From contig NZ_VFQF01000001.1 in assembly GCF_006717145.1 (NCBI RefSeq), positions 1,984,001-2,048,000 on the forward strand: a stretch of DNA of 64,000 nt, read 5' to 3'. Shown piece by piece: positions 17,337 through 25,941 of the stretch (position 1 is the first letter of the stretch; each line of letters starts with the position of its first letter). This DNA comes from Humibacillus xanthopallidus. GTDB taxonomy: Bacteria > Actinomycetota > Actinomycetes > Actinomycetales > Dermatophilaceae. The notes under the pieces were generated by a model. The model made no database searches and was not told the DNA's origin. It was given only the letters and a program-made list of their open reading frames with translations. The translations under genes were made by a program, and so were the position numbers.

Positions 17337-18290
17337 GTGGGGGTGGGTCGGGAGGTGGGTGCGGGGTGCCATCCGTGGGCCGCGGCGGGGGCGGTGGTGG
17401 CCGGCCAGGCCGAGGAGGTGCTGCACGCGGTAGCGGTGACCGGCATACGGCTCGAGCAGCTCGGCGAGCCCCTCGTCGTCGACGGGGGTGCCGGTCAGGG
17501 CCCAGCCGATGTCCTTGGCGACGTGGTAGTCGCCGAAGGACACGGAGTCCGGGTCGCCGAGGGCACGCTGGGCCACCTCGGCCGCGGTCCACACCCCGAT
17601 GCCCGGCAGTGCGCGCAGGCGACGGTGCGCCTCCGCGACCGACACCCGGGCGCCCTCCTCGAGCCGGCCGGCATACCCCGCGGCGCGGACGACCGTGCGC
17701 GAGCGCGCACCGTCGACGGACGCCTGCAGCCACGCCCACGACGGGATGGTCGCCCACCCGGCCGCGGTCGGCGGGGCCATCAGCCCGGCGAACGGGCCCG
17801 GTGCCGCGGCGCCGAAGCGGCGCACGAGCATCCGGTAGCCGGCGAACGCCTCCTGCCCCGTCACCTTCTGCTCGATCACCGCGGGCGCGAGCGCGTCGAA
17901 GACGAGACCCGACCGCGGCACCCGCCAGAAGGAGAACCTGCGCCACGCCTCGGCGACGAGGTCGTGGACGGGCTCGAAGCCGGACGGGTCGTCGTCGGCC
18001 CCGAGCAGCGCCGGCACGTGCTCGAGCAGCCAGGCCGCCCCGGGGCCCCACGCCAGCGCCTCGACCTCGGCGCCGTCGGGACGGCCGAGGAGGTGCAGCG
18101 TGCCGCTGCCCTCCGGGGTCTGGCTGGCCCGCACGACCGAACGGTCGGCGCCCCAGCGCATCGTCGGGTCGCCCGCGCCGCGGCGAAAGACTCCGAGCTG
18201 CGCCCGAAGGTGGATCTCCCGGTCGCTGCGCCAGACCCGGCGCAGCGCACTCGCGGGCACTGCCGCAGAGGTGTCAGGGAGTTCGGCCAC
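17334..18290 (-). CDS. AlkA-like DNA-3-methyladenine glycosylase (HhH-GPD)
   Basis: A 318-aa base-excision repair enzyme expected to remove alkylated bases. The helix-hairpin-helix is LRALPGIGVWTAAEVAQRAL at about 226, followed by the Gly/Pro-Asp loop. The catalytic Asp is probably D254 in SFGDYHVAKD. The N-terminal half is less conserved, as in actinobacterial 3-methyladenine glycosylases. Start GTG 18290 is a best guess with a weak GCGAGGA ahead; a GTG at 18317 is an alternative. The stop lies inside the last unit of the 76-bp repeat array. Confidence 0.8.
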   Translation of the reverse strand: MAELPDTSAAVPASALRRVWRSDREIHLRAQLGVFRRGAGDPTMRWGADRSVVRASQTPEGSGTLHLLGRPDGAEVEALAWGPGAAWLLEHVPALLGADDDPSGFEPVHDLVAEAWRRFSFWRVPRSGLVFDALAPAVIEQKVTGQEAFAGYRMLVRRFGAAAPGPFAGLMAPPTAAGWATIPSWAWLQASVDGARSRTVVRAAGYAGRLEEGARVSVAEAHRRLRALPGIGVWTAAEVAQRALGDPDSVSFGDYHVAKDIGWALTGTPVDDEGLAELLEPYAGHRYRVQHLLGLAGHHRPRRGPRMAPRTHLPTHPH

Positions 18291-18305
18291 CCCGACATCC
18301 TCGCC

Positions 18306-18311
18306 TAGACT
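18306..18311 (+). promoter_or_regulatory. -10 promoter box for the DUF3105 gene
   Basis: TAGACT on the plus strand would start transcription near 18319 and give a leader of about 95 bases before ATG 18415. It lies in the divergent gap with the AlkA-like gene. Confidence 0.4.
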
Positions 18312-18414
18312 CGGCACGATCGCCGAGGGCCGGTCGTTGGATGCACGACGACGCACGACGCCGCCCGCACCGGCAGTGCAGCTCACACGCCCCCTGGACG
18401 AGGAACGAGGAACG

Positions 18415-19158
18415 ATGGCCCGCGAGACGAGCCGAGACAGACGCGAGCGAGTGGCAGCCATGCAGGCCGCCCAGAAGAAGGCCGAGCGCCGCCGGCTCCT
18501 CGTCGTGATCGGCGCCTGCGTCGCCGTCGTGGCCATCATCGGCGCGGCCGTCGCCTGGGCCGTCCTCGGCGAGCAGAACAAGAAGGACGAGGCCCTCAGC
18601 GCGATCAGCGGTGACGTGGCCGCCGCATCCTGCGACCCGATCACCAACGACCCCGCCAGCGGGTCGAGCGAGCACGTCGGGCCGGGCACGAACCAGCCCA
18701 ACCTCACGACCGTGAAGTACTCGACCGTGCCTCCGTCGAGCGGTCAGCACTTCGCCGTGCCGGCCGTCGACTCGCGCCGCGTCTACACCACCGCTGACGC
18801 CCCGAAGATCGAGACGCTCGTGCACAACCTCGAGCACGGCTACACGATCCTCTGGTACGACCGCTCGGTCGAGACCGAGCAGGCCGCGGCCTTCGAGGCG
18901 CTCGCGACGAAGGTCAACGCGATGAAGGAGTCGGCCAACAAGTTCCTCATCAGCCCGTGGGACCCGGCCTACGGCGCCTTCCCGGCCGGCAAGAAGTACG
19001 CCCTGTCGCACTGGGCGGCCGACGTCGACCAGAGCACCGGCAAGGTCGGCCAGCAGATGGGCCACCGCCAGCTGTGCGGATCGCTCAACACGACCGTTGT
19101 CGAGGACTTCGTCAAGAAGTTCCCGTGGAGCTCGGCCCCCGAGCCGGGCGCGGCCTGA
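18415..19158 (+). CDS. DUF3105 membrane-anchored protein
   Basis: A 247-aa actinobacterial DUF3105 protein. A highly charged cytoplasmic N-terminus (SRDRRERVAAMQ...AERRR) precedes one membrane helix at about 29-52 and an extracytoplasmic domain. That domain holds the family hallmarks PPSSGQHFAVPA, the VHNLEHGYTILWYD stretch with paired His, and a late SHW and HRQLCG. Conserved His and Cys suggest metal binding, but no function is established. The ATG at 18415 has AACGAGG upstream. Residues 165-185 have unusually plain codons but no sign of transfer. Confidence 0.85.
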   Translation: MARETSRDRRERVAAMQAAQKKAERRRLLVVIGACVAVVAIIGAAVAWAVLGEQNKKDEALSAISGDVAAASCDPITNDPASGSSEHVGPGTNQPNLTTVKYSTVPPSSGQHFAVPAVDSRRVYTTADAPKIETLVHNLEHGYTILWYDRSVETEQAAAFEALATKVNAMKESANKFLISPWDPAYGAFPAGKKYALSHWAADVDQSTGKVGQQMGHRQLCGSLNTTVVEDFVKKFPWSSAPEPGAA

Positions 19159-19173
19159 GGCAGGCTGGGCACC

Positions 19174-19608
19174 ATGACGACCTCCGGCGAGTACGTCCCG
19201 AGCCCGCGCAAGGGCTCCCGTGACCAGGTCAGTGAGATCGAGCGCACCGGCACGACCGACTCGGTCGACATCATGGGGCTGCCCGTCGTCCTGCTGACGA
19301 TGGTCGGGGCGAAGACGGGCGCCATCCGCAAGGTGCCGCTCATGCGGGTCGAGCACGCGGGGCTGTATGCCGCCGTGGCCAGCATGGGCGGCTCGCCCGA
19401 GCACCCGCAGTGGTACTGGAACCTGCGCCAGCACCCGGAGCTCGACCTCCAGGACGGCACCGTCGTCACGCGGCGGCGCGCCCGCGAGCTCGAAGGCGCG
19501 GAGCGCGACGCGTGGTGGGAGCGCTGCGTCGCCGCCTTCCCGCCCTACGCCGGATACCAGCGCAAGACCGAGCGGCTCATCCCTCTCTTCGTGCTCGAGC
19601 CGGTCTGA
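19174..19608 (+). CDS. F420-dependent nitroreductase-family (Ddn-like, DUF385) protein
   Basis: A 144-aa split beta-barrel protein of the deazaflavin-dependent nitroreductase family. It has the typical LPVVLLTMVGAKTGAIRKVPLMRVE core, ASMGGSPEHPQWYWNLRQHPELDLQDG, and a terminal PYAGYQRKTERLIPLFVLEP. These proteins bind F420 and reduce quinones or xenobiotics. It starts 15 bases after the DUF3105 stop, so the two are probably cotranscribed. Its end overlaps the convergent flippase-like gene by 32 bases. Confidence 0.85.
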   Translation: MTTSGEYVPSPRKGSRDQVSEIERTGTTDSVDIMGLPVVLLTMVGAKTGAIRKVPLMRVEHAGLYAAVASMGGSPEHPQWYWNLRQHPELDLQDGTVVTRRRARELEGAERDAWWERCVAAFPPYAGYQRKTERLIPLFVLEPV

Positions 19609-20557
19609 CGGCCGCCTCCGCCTCGTCGCGGTGCTCCGTGACGAGGTGGTGGCTGCGCGCGTAGAGCCAGCCACCGAGCGCGGCCAGCACGTCGATGATC
19701 GTGACGATGAAGCGCGACACGATGGCGACGGCCGCGGCGGCAGGTGCGGGGATGGCGACGGACAGGATGATCGTCAGCAGGCCCTCGCGGGCGCCGAGCC
19801 CGGCCGGGAGCACGATCGTCAGCATGCCGAGCGAGACGGACAGCGCGTAGCCGCACATCGCCGCACGCGTCAGGTCGGGGTGCGGGGCGTCGCCGGCGAC
19901 GGCCTGCGCGAGCAGCAGGGTGTGCACGCCGAAGGCGAGCCAGACGAGCACGAAGATGCCGACAGACGTCAGCACCGCGCGCCCTGACAGGTCGTGCTCG
20001 AGCGGCTCGCGCCGCAGGGTGCGCAGCATGAGCGTGATGATCGCGTTGAGCAGCCGCGGCCAGCAGAGCACGACGACGAGCGGGATGGCGAGCAGCACCC
20101 ACCAGGAGAAGCCGTCCGAGTCGCGCCGCAGCAGGAACGACGCGGCCGGCAGACCGACGAGCAACCCTGTCAGCAAAGAGAGTCCGAGGGCGAGCAGCCC
20201 CGTCACCGCCGTGCGACGTCGAGGCACCTTGAGGTGGCTCGCGATGTCGGCCTGCACGAGGACCGACCAGAGCGAACCGGGGAGGTACTTGCCCAGCTGC
20301 CCGACGAAGTAGACGCCCGATGACGGGGCGAGGTGCAGCTCGGAGCCGAGGTCGCGCAGGATGACGCGCCACCCGAGCATCGTCAGCCACGTGCCCACGG
20401 CGGCGGCGAGCGACGACAGGGCGAAGACCGGCCACGAGATCTGCTTGAGGTGCACCGACACCTCGGTCCAGTTCTTCGCGACGGCCCACACGACGGCGGC
20501 CAGCACGGTGACCGCGATCGCCACCCGCAGGACGGTGAGCACACGCTTACGGGTCAT
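19577..20557 (-). CDS. Lysylphosphatidylglycerol synthase TM-region (UPF0104) flippase-like protein
   Basis: A 326-aa polytopic protein with about eight membrane segments and no cytoplasmic transferase domain. It has family features such as GVYFVGQLGKYLPGSLWSVLVQ and LPAGLGAREGLLTIIL. Such stand-alone domains are thought to flip lipids or lipid-linked glycans. It begins at the TGATG overlap with the upstream GT4-methyltransferase fusion, so the pair probably acts in one glycan pathway. Confidence 0.82.
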   Translation of the reverse strand: MTRKRVLTVLRVAIAVTVLAAVVWAVAKNWTEVSVHLKQISWPVFALSSLAAAVGTWLTMLGWRVILRDLGSELHLAPSSGVYFVGQLGKYLPGSLWSVLVQADIASHLKVPRRRTAVTGLLALGLSLLTGLLVGLPAASFLLRRDSDGFSWWVLLAIPLVVVLCWPRLLNAIITLMLRTLRREPLEHDLSGRAVLTSVGIFVLVWLAFGVHTLLLAQAVAGDAPHPDLTRAAMCGYALSVSLGMLTIVLPAGLGAREGLLTIILSVAIPAPAAAAVAIVSRFIVTIIDVLAALGGWLYARSHHLVTEHRDEAEAAVRPARARREG

Positions 20558-22689
20558 CAGCGCCGCCTCAGGGTCAGTCGGACGAGGCCGTATGCCGCGT
20601 CGTCGGCTCGCGCCCGACCGGCGGCCTCGCGCATGCGCGCGGTGACGTCGCCGTCGAGGTCGCCCACGAGGACGAAGCCGAGGTCATGGGCCCGCGCGAG
20701 GATGCCGCGCACGTCGGCCGGGCCGACGGCGCCCTCGGCGGAAGGGGGCCCGATGGGCACGGTGACGATGAGCAGGCCACCGGAGCGCAGCGCCCACGAG
20801 GCCTGCTCGAGGACCTGGGTGATGTCACTGGCGTCGCAGCCCCGCGGGTGGATGCGCACGATGACGTCGAGCGAGCCCGTGTCGACGTCGAGGGCCGCGA
20901 CACTGGGGTGGGCGCCCGTGAACTCGATCTCGACCGGCGCGAAGCCGACGGCCCTCGCCCAGCGGGACAGCAGCGAGCGCGATCCCGTCTCGTCGACGAT
21001 GACGGCGCTGCGCCGGCCGTCGTCGCGAACCCGCAGGATCGCCGCCAGTGCGCCCAGCGCGGCCCACGACGAGACACTGTCGAGCGATCGCGGCAGACCG
21101 AGGATGCGAGCGAGGTGCTTCGCGTCGTCGGCCTCGGCGGGGTCACCGAGCACGTCGGTCGCGAGCACCCAGTCGGGCACGTCCTCGGGGCGCAGGTCGA
21201 GCACGTCGCGGTGCGAGGCGAGCGACCGCCTCACGCGGTGGCGGGCGGCCCCTGACACCGACGCCCATCCACGGCCGACGCCGGCGCCGAGACGCGAGGC
21301 GAGGTCTGCCGCACGGGTGCGCGCGCCGCCGATGGCACCAGCATCCGAGGAACCTTGCGCGACAAGCGAACCCGGGCTGGCGGCATACCGCTGCTCGTCG
21401 TCGTCGAGGGTGTCGACGGCGTCGTCACGTGGAGCCGGGGTGCCGTCGACGGGCTCGGCGCCGGGGCCGAGCAGGGAGTCGTCGAGCGAGAGGGCCTCGA
21501 TGGTGCCGAGGTAGTGCGCCCACGGACCCGAGAGGTCAGGCGTCTGGACACCGTCGGCGAGGCGGCGGCGCAGCTCGGGGTCGCCCAGCCGGCGCAGGGC
21601 GCCAGCGAGGGCACGCTCGTCGTCGGGGGGCACGAGCAGCCCGTTGACCCCGTCGACGACCTGCTGCGAGAAGGGCACGACGTCGGAGGCGAGCACCGGC
21701 AGGCCGTGGGCGTGGCCGAGGACGACGTTCTGCGAGGCCGTCGCCGAGCGGTAGGGCAGCGCGAGGACGTCGTGGTCGGCGAGCAGCGCGGCGAGGGCGT
21801 CGGCCGGGACGTAGCCCTCGCGGATCTCGACGCGACCCGCCAGCGAGGGGTCGGCGGAGAGGGTGGCGACCACACGACGGACCGATCCGCTCATCTCACC
21901 GGCGATCGTCAGGGTCACCTCGGGCACGGTGCGCATGGCGCGGAGCAGCACGTCGATGCCCTTGTGCTCGCGCACCAGCCCGAGGGCGAGCAGACGGGTC
22001 GGGCCGGGACGCGGCCCCCTGGAGATCGGGTGGCCGCCGGGCACGTGCGGCGGCAGGTCGGCGACCGACACCCGCCGGGCGCCGAGGTCGTGGGCGAGCC
22101 GCGCTTGGTCGGCACTGTGCACGAGCACCGAGTCGACCCGCGAGAGGAGCAGGCCCATGAGACGGGCGTCGCCCGGGCGCGGCTCGAGCGGCAGGACGGT
22201 GTGGCAGACGACGATCGACTGCGGACGCGGCGTCGGGACGGCGGCGTCGCTCTGGGCGCTCTGGGTGGTCGGCAGGGCGCCCGCCGCACGGAGGAGGGCG
22301 AGGTGGGCCGGGACGGCCGGCGGGATGGCGTGCACGACGACGACCGCGTCGAGGTCGCGCAGGCGCCGGCCCACTCGCACCCACGTGTCCGGCCGAGCCC
22401 AGCTGAGCGCCCGGATGGTGCGGGGGAACGGCGGCACCTCGGGCACCTCGACTCCCCCGCGCGGCACCGTGACGTCGTCGCGGTGCAGGCGGGAGGGGTG
22501 GAGGTGTGCCCATGAGACGAGGACGACATCGTGCCCCGCGTCGTGCAGGTGGTGGGCGAGCATCGTCGTGTGTGCGGCGATCCCGCCGGTGTGCGGGTGG
22601 GTCGGGCCGACGACGGCGATGCGCAGCGCCGCTGCTCCTGCCCCGTCGGGCGCGGGCTGACCCGTGTGCTCGATCCTCGCCTCCGTCAT
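20557..22689 (-). CDS. Fusion of GT4 glycosyltransferase and methyltransferase-like domain
   Basis: A 710-aa two-part protein. Residues about 20-400 are a GT-B glycosyltransferase of family 4: GPTHPHTGGIAAHTT at the N-terminus, GLVREHKGIDVLLRAM at about 235, and a donor site around ASQNVVLGHAHGLPVLASD. After an Ala/Arg-rich linker, residues about 500-710 look like a class I SAM methyltransferase fold (LGALAAILRVRDDGRRSAVIVDETG, then VLEQASWALRSGGLLIVTVPIG). The SAM-binding glycine loop is not canonical, so methylation is an inference. ATG 22689 follows CGGAG and a TAGAGT box. It is coupled to the flippase-like gene downstream. Confidence 0.78.
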   Translation of the reverse strand: MTEARIEHTGQPAPDGAGAAALRIAVVGPTHPHTGGIAAHTTMLAHHLHDAGHDVVLVSWAHLHPSRLHRDDVTVPRGGVEVPEVPPFPRTIRALSWARPDTWVRVGRRLRDLDAVVVVHAIPPAVPAHLALLRAAGALPTTQSAQSDAAVPTPRPQSIVVCHTVLPLEPRPGDARLMGLLLSRVDSVLVHSADQARLAHDLGARRVSVADLPPHVPGGHPISRGPRPGPTRLLALGLVREHKGIDVLLRAMRTVPEVTLTIAGEMSGSVRRVVATLSADPSLAGRVEIREGYVPADALAALLADHDVLALPYRSATASQNVVLGHAHGLPVLASDVVPFSQQVVDGVNGLLVPPDDERALAGALRRLGDPELRRRLADGVQTPDLSGPWAHYLGTIEALSLDDSLLGPGAEPVDGTPAPRDDAVDTLDDDEQRYAASPGSLVAQGSSDAGAIGGARTRAADLASRLGAGVGRGWASVSGAARHRVRRSLASHRDVLDLRPEDVPDWVLATDVLGDPAEADDAKHLARILGLPRSLDSVSSWAALGALAAILRVRDDGRRSAVIVDETGSRSLLSRWARAVGFAPVEIEFTGAHPSVAALDVDTGSLDVIVRIHPRGCDASDITQVLEQASWALRSGGLLIVTVPIGPPSAEGAVGPADVRGILARAHDLGFVLVGDLDGDVTARMREAAGRARADDAAYGLVRLTLRRR

Positions 22690-22698
22690 GGTGCTCCG

Positions 22699-22704
22699 AC
22701 TCTA
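22699..22704 (-). promoter_or_regulatory. -10 box for the GT4 fusion gene
   Basis: Reading leftward, TAGAGT is 9 bases before ATG 22689. The start would give a leader of only a few bases. Confidence 0.4.
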
Positions 22705-22757
22705 GTTGGCCCGTGAGGGGGCGCGAGCCACCTGCACGCGGAGCAGGGCTGGGTGCA

Positions 22758-22825
22758 GCGCGCTGGTCGGGTGCGCCGGTCGGCGCGCTGGCCCGGCGCG
22801 CTGGTCGAGCGCGCTGGTCGGGTGT
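22758..22825. repeat. Short tandem repeat around GCGCGCTGG
   Basis: GCGCGCTGG recurs at 22758, 22783, 22796 and 22809; the last three copies are 13 bases apart. It fills the divergent gap between two glycosyltransferase genes, just upstream of the leaderless promoter of the next gene. Function is unknown. Confidence 0.6.
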
Positions 22826-22840
22826 GACGGCGGACGGCCC

Positions 22841-22846
22841 TACGCT
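22841..22846 (+). promoter_or_regulatory. Leaderless promoter -10 box for the GT2-DUF2304-LCP operon
   Basis: TACGCT is followed by 7 bases and then ATG 22854, with no ribosome site. This is the spacing expected for a leaderless message. Confidence 0.55.
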
Positions 22847-22853
22847 TGTCCGC

Positions 22854-23540
22854 ATGCAGAACGACGACGTGTGGCTGGTGGTGCCGCTCTACAACGAGGC
22901 CACCGTCATCGCCGAGGTCGTCCGCGAGGCCCGCGCCACCTTCCCCAACATCGTCTGCGTCGACGACGGGTCACGCGACGGCTCGGCCGAGGCAGCCGAG
23001 CTCGCGGGCGCCGCGGTCGTGCGCCACCCCGTCAACCTCGGGCAGGGCGCCGCCCTGCAGACCGGGTTCGACTACGCCCTCAGCGACCCCGCCATGCGCT
23101 ACGTCGTCACGTACGACGCTGACGGCCAGCACCAGGTGCACGACGTCGAGGTCATGGTCGATCGCATCCGGCAGGGCGACGTGCGGGTCGTCTTCGGCTC
23201 CCGCTTCCTCGACGAGCGCACCGAGGCGTCGGCCTCGAAGCGGCTCGTCCTGCGCGCCGCCGTCGCCTACACCAACCTCACGACCGGGACGCGCCTCACC
23301 GACGCCCACAACGGCCTGCGGGTGCTGCACCGCGACGTCGTCGAGCGGCTCGACATCACCCAGAACCGCATGGCCCACGCCTCCGAGATCGTCGCGCAGA
23401 TCGGCGCGATGCGCTTCGACGGGGCCAAGGTCGCCTACGCGGAGGAGCCCGTGCACATCCTCTACACCGACTACTCCAAGGCCAAGGGCCAGTCGCTCTG
23501 GAACGCCGTCAACATCCTCGCGGAGCTGATCTGGCGATGA
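22854..23540 (+). CDS. Family 2 glycosyltransferase (DPM/DPG synthase-like), copy A
   Basis: A 228-aa soluble GT-A enzyme. VVPLYNEA opens the fold, VCVDDGSRDGSA binds the nucleotide, DADGQH is the DXD-type metal motif, and TDAHNGLRVLHR is the acceptor helix region. Proteins of this type transfer a sugar to polyprenyl phosphate. The C-terminus lacks membrane helices; these are probably supplied by the adjacent DUF2304 protein, whose start overlaps this stop (ATGA). A paralogous gene pair lies at 34641-35731, about half identical by eye. Confidence 0.88.
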   Translation: MQNDDVWLVVPLYNEATVIAEVVREARATFPNIVCVDDGSRDGSAEAAELAGAAVVRHPVNLGQGAALQTGFDYALSDPAMRYVVTYDADGQHQVHDVEVMVDRIRQGDVRVVFGSRFLDERTEASASKRLVLRAAVAYTNLTTGTRLTDAHNGLRVLHRDVVERLDITQNRMAHASEIVAQIGAMRFDGAKVAYAEEPVHILYTDYSKAKGQSLWNAVNILAELIWR

Positions 23541-24025
23541 GCCGACAGAGCATCATCCAGGTCCTGCTCATCGCCGGGGTCCTCGCGGTCGCGTGGCGGC
23601 TGCTCATCGGGTCGGGCCAGCGGACCCAGGCACTGCGCCGCCTCGGCCTGCTGCTGCTGCTCGCCCTCGTCGTCTACTCGATCATCGACCCGAGCAAGAC
23701 CTGGACCAACCTCGCGCGCGCACTCGGGGTCGGTCGAGGCGCCGACCTCATCCTCTACGGCCTCGTCATCGCCTTCTTCGGCTTCGTCGTGACGACCTAC
23801 AAGCGCTTCCGCGCGATGGAGACGCGCTACACACGGCTCGCCCGGCGGATCGCCCTCGACGAGAGCGAGCCGGCAGAGATCCACAGGTCGAGGGCTGAGA
23901 CTGGGTCCCCCGCCGCGCCGGGGGCCCGGACCGACTCGGGAAGCCACAGCGAAGCCGGAGCTCCCGGCGATGCCTGGCCCCCCAGTGCCCGACCCTTCCA
24001 GCCGGAGGCCACCGATGCCGACTGA
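23537..24025 (+). CDS. DUF2304 membrane protein, copy A
   Basis: A 162-aa protein with three predicted membrane helices in the first 90 residues (IIQVLLIAGVLAVAWRLL, LGLLLLLALVVYSII and LILYGLVIAFFGFVV). A charged helix follows (YKRFRAMETRYTRLARRIAL). The family often sits directly after a GT2 gene and probably anchors or assists it. The C-terminal 50 residues are a Pro/Ala/Ser-rich tail absent from copy B. ATGA overlap with the GT2 gene implies coupling. Confidence 0.82.
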   Translation: MSRQSIIQVLLIAGVLAVAWRLLIGSGQRTQALRRLGLLLLLALVVYSIIDPSKTWTNLARALGVGRGADLILYGLVIAFFGFVVTTYKRFRAMETRYTRLARRIALDESEPAEIHRSRAETGSPAAPGARTDSGSHSEAGAPGDAWPPSARPFQPEATDAD

Positions 24026-25166
24026 CGCCCGCCGACCCCAGGGGGCCCCCGACGACGCCTACGTCGTCGACACCCGTCGACGGCCCAAGCGCTCGTCCGG
24101 ATCATCCGGATCGTCCGGCCCCTCCGCGCCCCGGTCGAACGGGCCGGGTTCGGCGCTGGCGCCTGAGCCCGCCCCCCGCCGCCGCAAGGGGCGGCTCGTG
24201 CTGCTCGTCGTCGGTATCCTCCTCGCCTCGTGGATCGCCTTCCTCATCTGGGTGCCGGTCAGCGCCTGGAACTCGGTCGCCCGCGTCGACAACATCCCTG
24301 ACGGCGAGCGCCCGGTCGACACCTCGGGGCACAACTACCTGCTCGTCGGCTCCGACAGCCGCGCCGGCCTCACCAAGGAGCAGCGCAAGAAGTACGCGAC
24401 CGGCAACGCCGCCGGCAACCGCACCGACACGATCATGCTCGTGCATGTCTCGGAGAGCGGCGGCAAGCCGGTCATGGTCTCGCTCCCCCGCGACTCCTAC
24501 GTGCCGATCCCCGGCCACAACTCCAACAAGATCAACGCCGCCTACTCGATCGGCGGCCCCAAGCTGCTCACCGCGACGGTCGAGAACGTCACCGGCATCC
24601 ACATCGACGGCTACGTCGAGATCGGCCTCGGCGGCTTCGCGTCGGTCGTCGACAGCGTCGGCGGCGTCTATCTCTGCGTGCCCCGCAACATGAAGGACCC
24701 CAAGGCCGGCATCGACCTCAAGAAGGGGTGCCAGACCCTCGGCGGAGCCGACGCGCTCGGCTACGTCCGCTCGCGCTACGAGGACCCGCTGGGCGACATC
24801 GGCCGCGCCGCCCGCCAGAGGCAGTTCCTCGGCGCCCTCATGAAGCAGGCAGCGACGCCGGCGACGGTGCTCCTCCCCTGGCGCTACAAGGCCTTCGCCG
24901 ACGCCTCCGCCGCCGGCCTCGCCGTTGGCACCGAGACCGGCCTCATGGACGCCGTCCGGGTGCTCCAGGCGATGCGGGCCGTGAGCAACGACCAGGGCCT
25001 GTCGCTGTCGGTGCCGACGAGCGACCTCGCCTACCGCACGAACGCCGGGCTCGCCGTCAAGTGGGACACCGAGCGGGCCAAGGCCCTCTTCGCGGCGATC
25101 AAGAACGACGAGCCGCTCACCGAGCCACCCGCGGGCACCGTGCCGACCGAGCCGTCGGGCAGCTGA
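24015..25166 (+). CDS. LytR-CpsA-Psr (LCP) family wall-polymer ligase
   Basis: A 383-aa LCP enzyme that transfers glycopolymers from lipid carriers to peptidoglycan at the outer face of the membrane. A Ser/Pro-rich cytoplasmic region is followed by one helix (LVLLVVGILLASWIAFLIWV, about 55-76). The LCP domain has LLVGSDSR, the NRTDTIMLVHV strand, SLPRDSYVPIP, KINAAYSIGG, and YVRSRYEDPLGDIGRAARQRQFL with the conserved Arg residues. ATG 24015 is set by GGAGG 6 bases upstream, and the gene overlaps the DUF2304 stop by 11 bases. It links this operon to wall attachment of the glycan made by the upstream GT. Confidence 0.9.
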   Translation: MPTDARRPQGAPDDAYVVDTRRRPKRSSGSSGSSGPSAPRSNGPGSALAPEPAPRRRKGRLVLLVVGILLASWIAFLIWVPVSAWNSVARVDNIPDGERPVDTSGHNYLLVGSDSRAGLTKEQRKKYATGNAAGNRTDTIMLVHVSESGGKPVMVSLPRDSYVPIPGHNSNKINAAYSIGGPKLLTATVENVTGIHIDGYVEIGLGGFASVVDSVGGVYLCVPRNMKDPKAGIDLKKGCQTLGGADALGYVRSRYEDPLGDIGRAARQRQFLGALMKQAATPATVLLPWRYKAFADASAAGLAVGTETGLMDAVRVLQAMRAVSNDQGLSLSVPTSDLAYRTNAGLAVKWDTERAKALFAAIKNDEPLTEPPAGTVPTEPSGS

Positions 25167-25171
25167 CCGCC

Positions 25172-25909
25172 GTGGCCGACCGACCGAGCACCCAACCCCT
25201 GCCCGCCCCCCTCCTCGCGCGGCTGCTCGCCGCCGACTCCGCCCGGCCCCGGCTGACGTGGTACGACGACGAGCCCGGGCCCACCACCGGCGAGCGCATC
25301 GAGCTCTCGGGGCGCGTGCTCGCCAACTGGGTGTCCAAGGCGGCCAACCTCCTGCAGGACGACGCTGCCGCCGAGCCGGGCACCACCGTCGGCATCGACC
25401 TGCCGGCGCACTGGCGCTCGGTCTACTGGGCGCTCGCGACCTGGTCGGTCGGCGCGACCGTCGTTCTCGGCGAATCCGCTACTGGCGCAGACGTGCTCGT
25501 CACCGACTCCCCCGAGCGCGCAGCTGCTCACGGGGGTGACACGGTGCTCGTCACCCTCGCCGCCCTCGCGCGGTCCAGCCCCCGCGCCACCGAGGCCCCC
25601 GGCGCCGTCGACGAGGCCCGTGAGCTCTCGACCCACGGTGACGTCTTCTCACCGATGGCCGACCCCGAGCGTGCGGACGTCGCGCTGGCCACGGAGGCCG
25701 GCGACACGGCATACGGCAGGCTCGTCGTGCCGGTGACGGCCTGGGGCGACGCCCCGAGGGTCGTGCTGCGCGGCTCGGTGGAGAAGGTGCTGCGCGGCTG
25801 CCTGTCAGCCTGGGCAGCCGACGGTTCGGTCGTCATCACGCGCGGCGAGAGCGCCCGTGACGCCGAGCGCTTGGCCTCCGAGTCCGTGACGGTCGACGCG
25901 CGCGACTAG
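25172..25909 (+). CDS. TIGR03089-family protein (AMP-binding-enzyme-like)
   Basis: A 245-aa actinobacterial protein with the N-terminal part of an acyl-adenylate-enzyme fold (LTWYDDE...GERIELSGRVLANWVSKAANLLQDD and LPAHWRSVYWALATWSVGATVV). It lacks the AMP-binding TSGTTG loop, so catalysis is doubtful. The family commonly lies next to LCP genes, as here, but no role is established. GTG 25172 lies 6 bases after the LCP stop. Confidence 0.8.
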   Translation: MADRPSTQPLPAPLLARLLAADSARPRLTWYDDEPGPTTGERIELSGRVLANWVSKAANLLQDDAAAEPGTTVGIDLPAHWRSVYWALATWSVGATVVLGESATGADVLVTDSPERAAAHGGDTVLVTLAALARSSPRATEAPGAVDEARELSTHGDVFSPMADPERADVALATEAGDTAYGRLVVPVTAWGDAPRVVLRGSVEKVLRGCLSAWAADGSVVITRGESARDAERLASESVTVDARD

Positions 25910-25911
25910 CC

Positions 25912-25929
25912 GCCGGTATGCCGTCCGGC
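25912..25929. terminator. Short hairpin with the GTATGCCG octamer at its loop
   Basis: GCCGG (25912-25916) pairs with CCGGC (25925-25929) around the loop TATGCCGT, in the 32-bp gap between two convergent genes. The octamer itself is 25916-25923. The short stem makes it only a weak terminator candidate. Confidence 0.4.
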
Positions 25930-25941
25930 CCGTCTCGTCGC

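Noticed and set aside
14735-17446. A 903-codon minus-strand frame across phoX and the repeat array
   Set aside because: It lies opposite phoX, and its repeated SREHFVG... segments are just translations of the 76-bp repeats.
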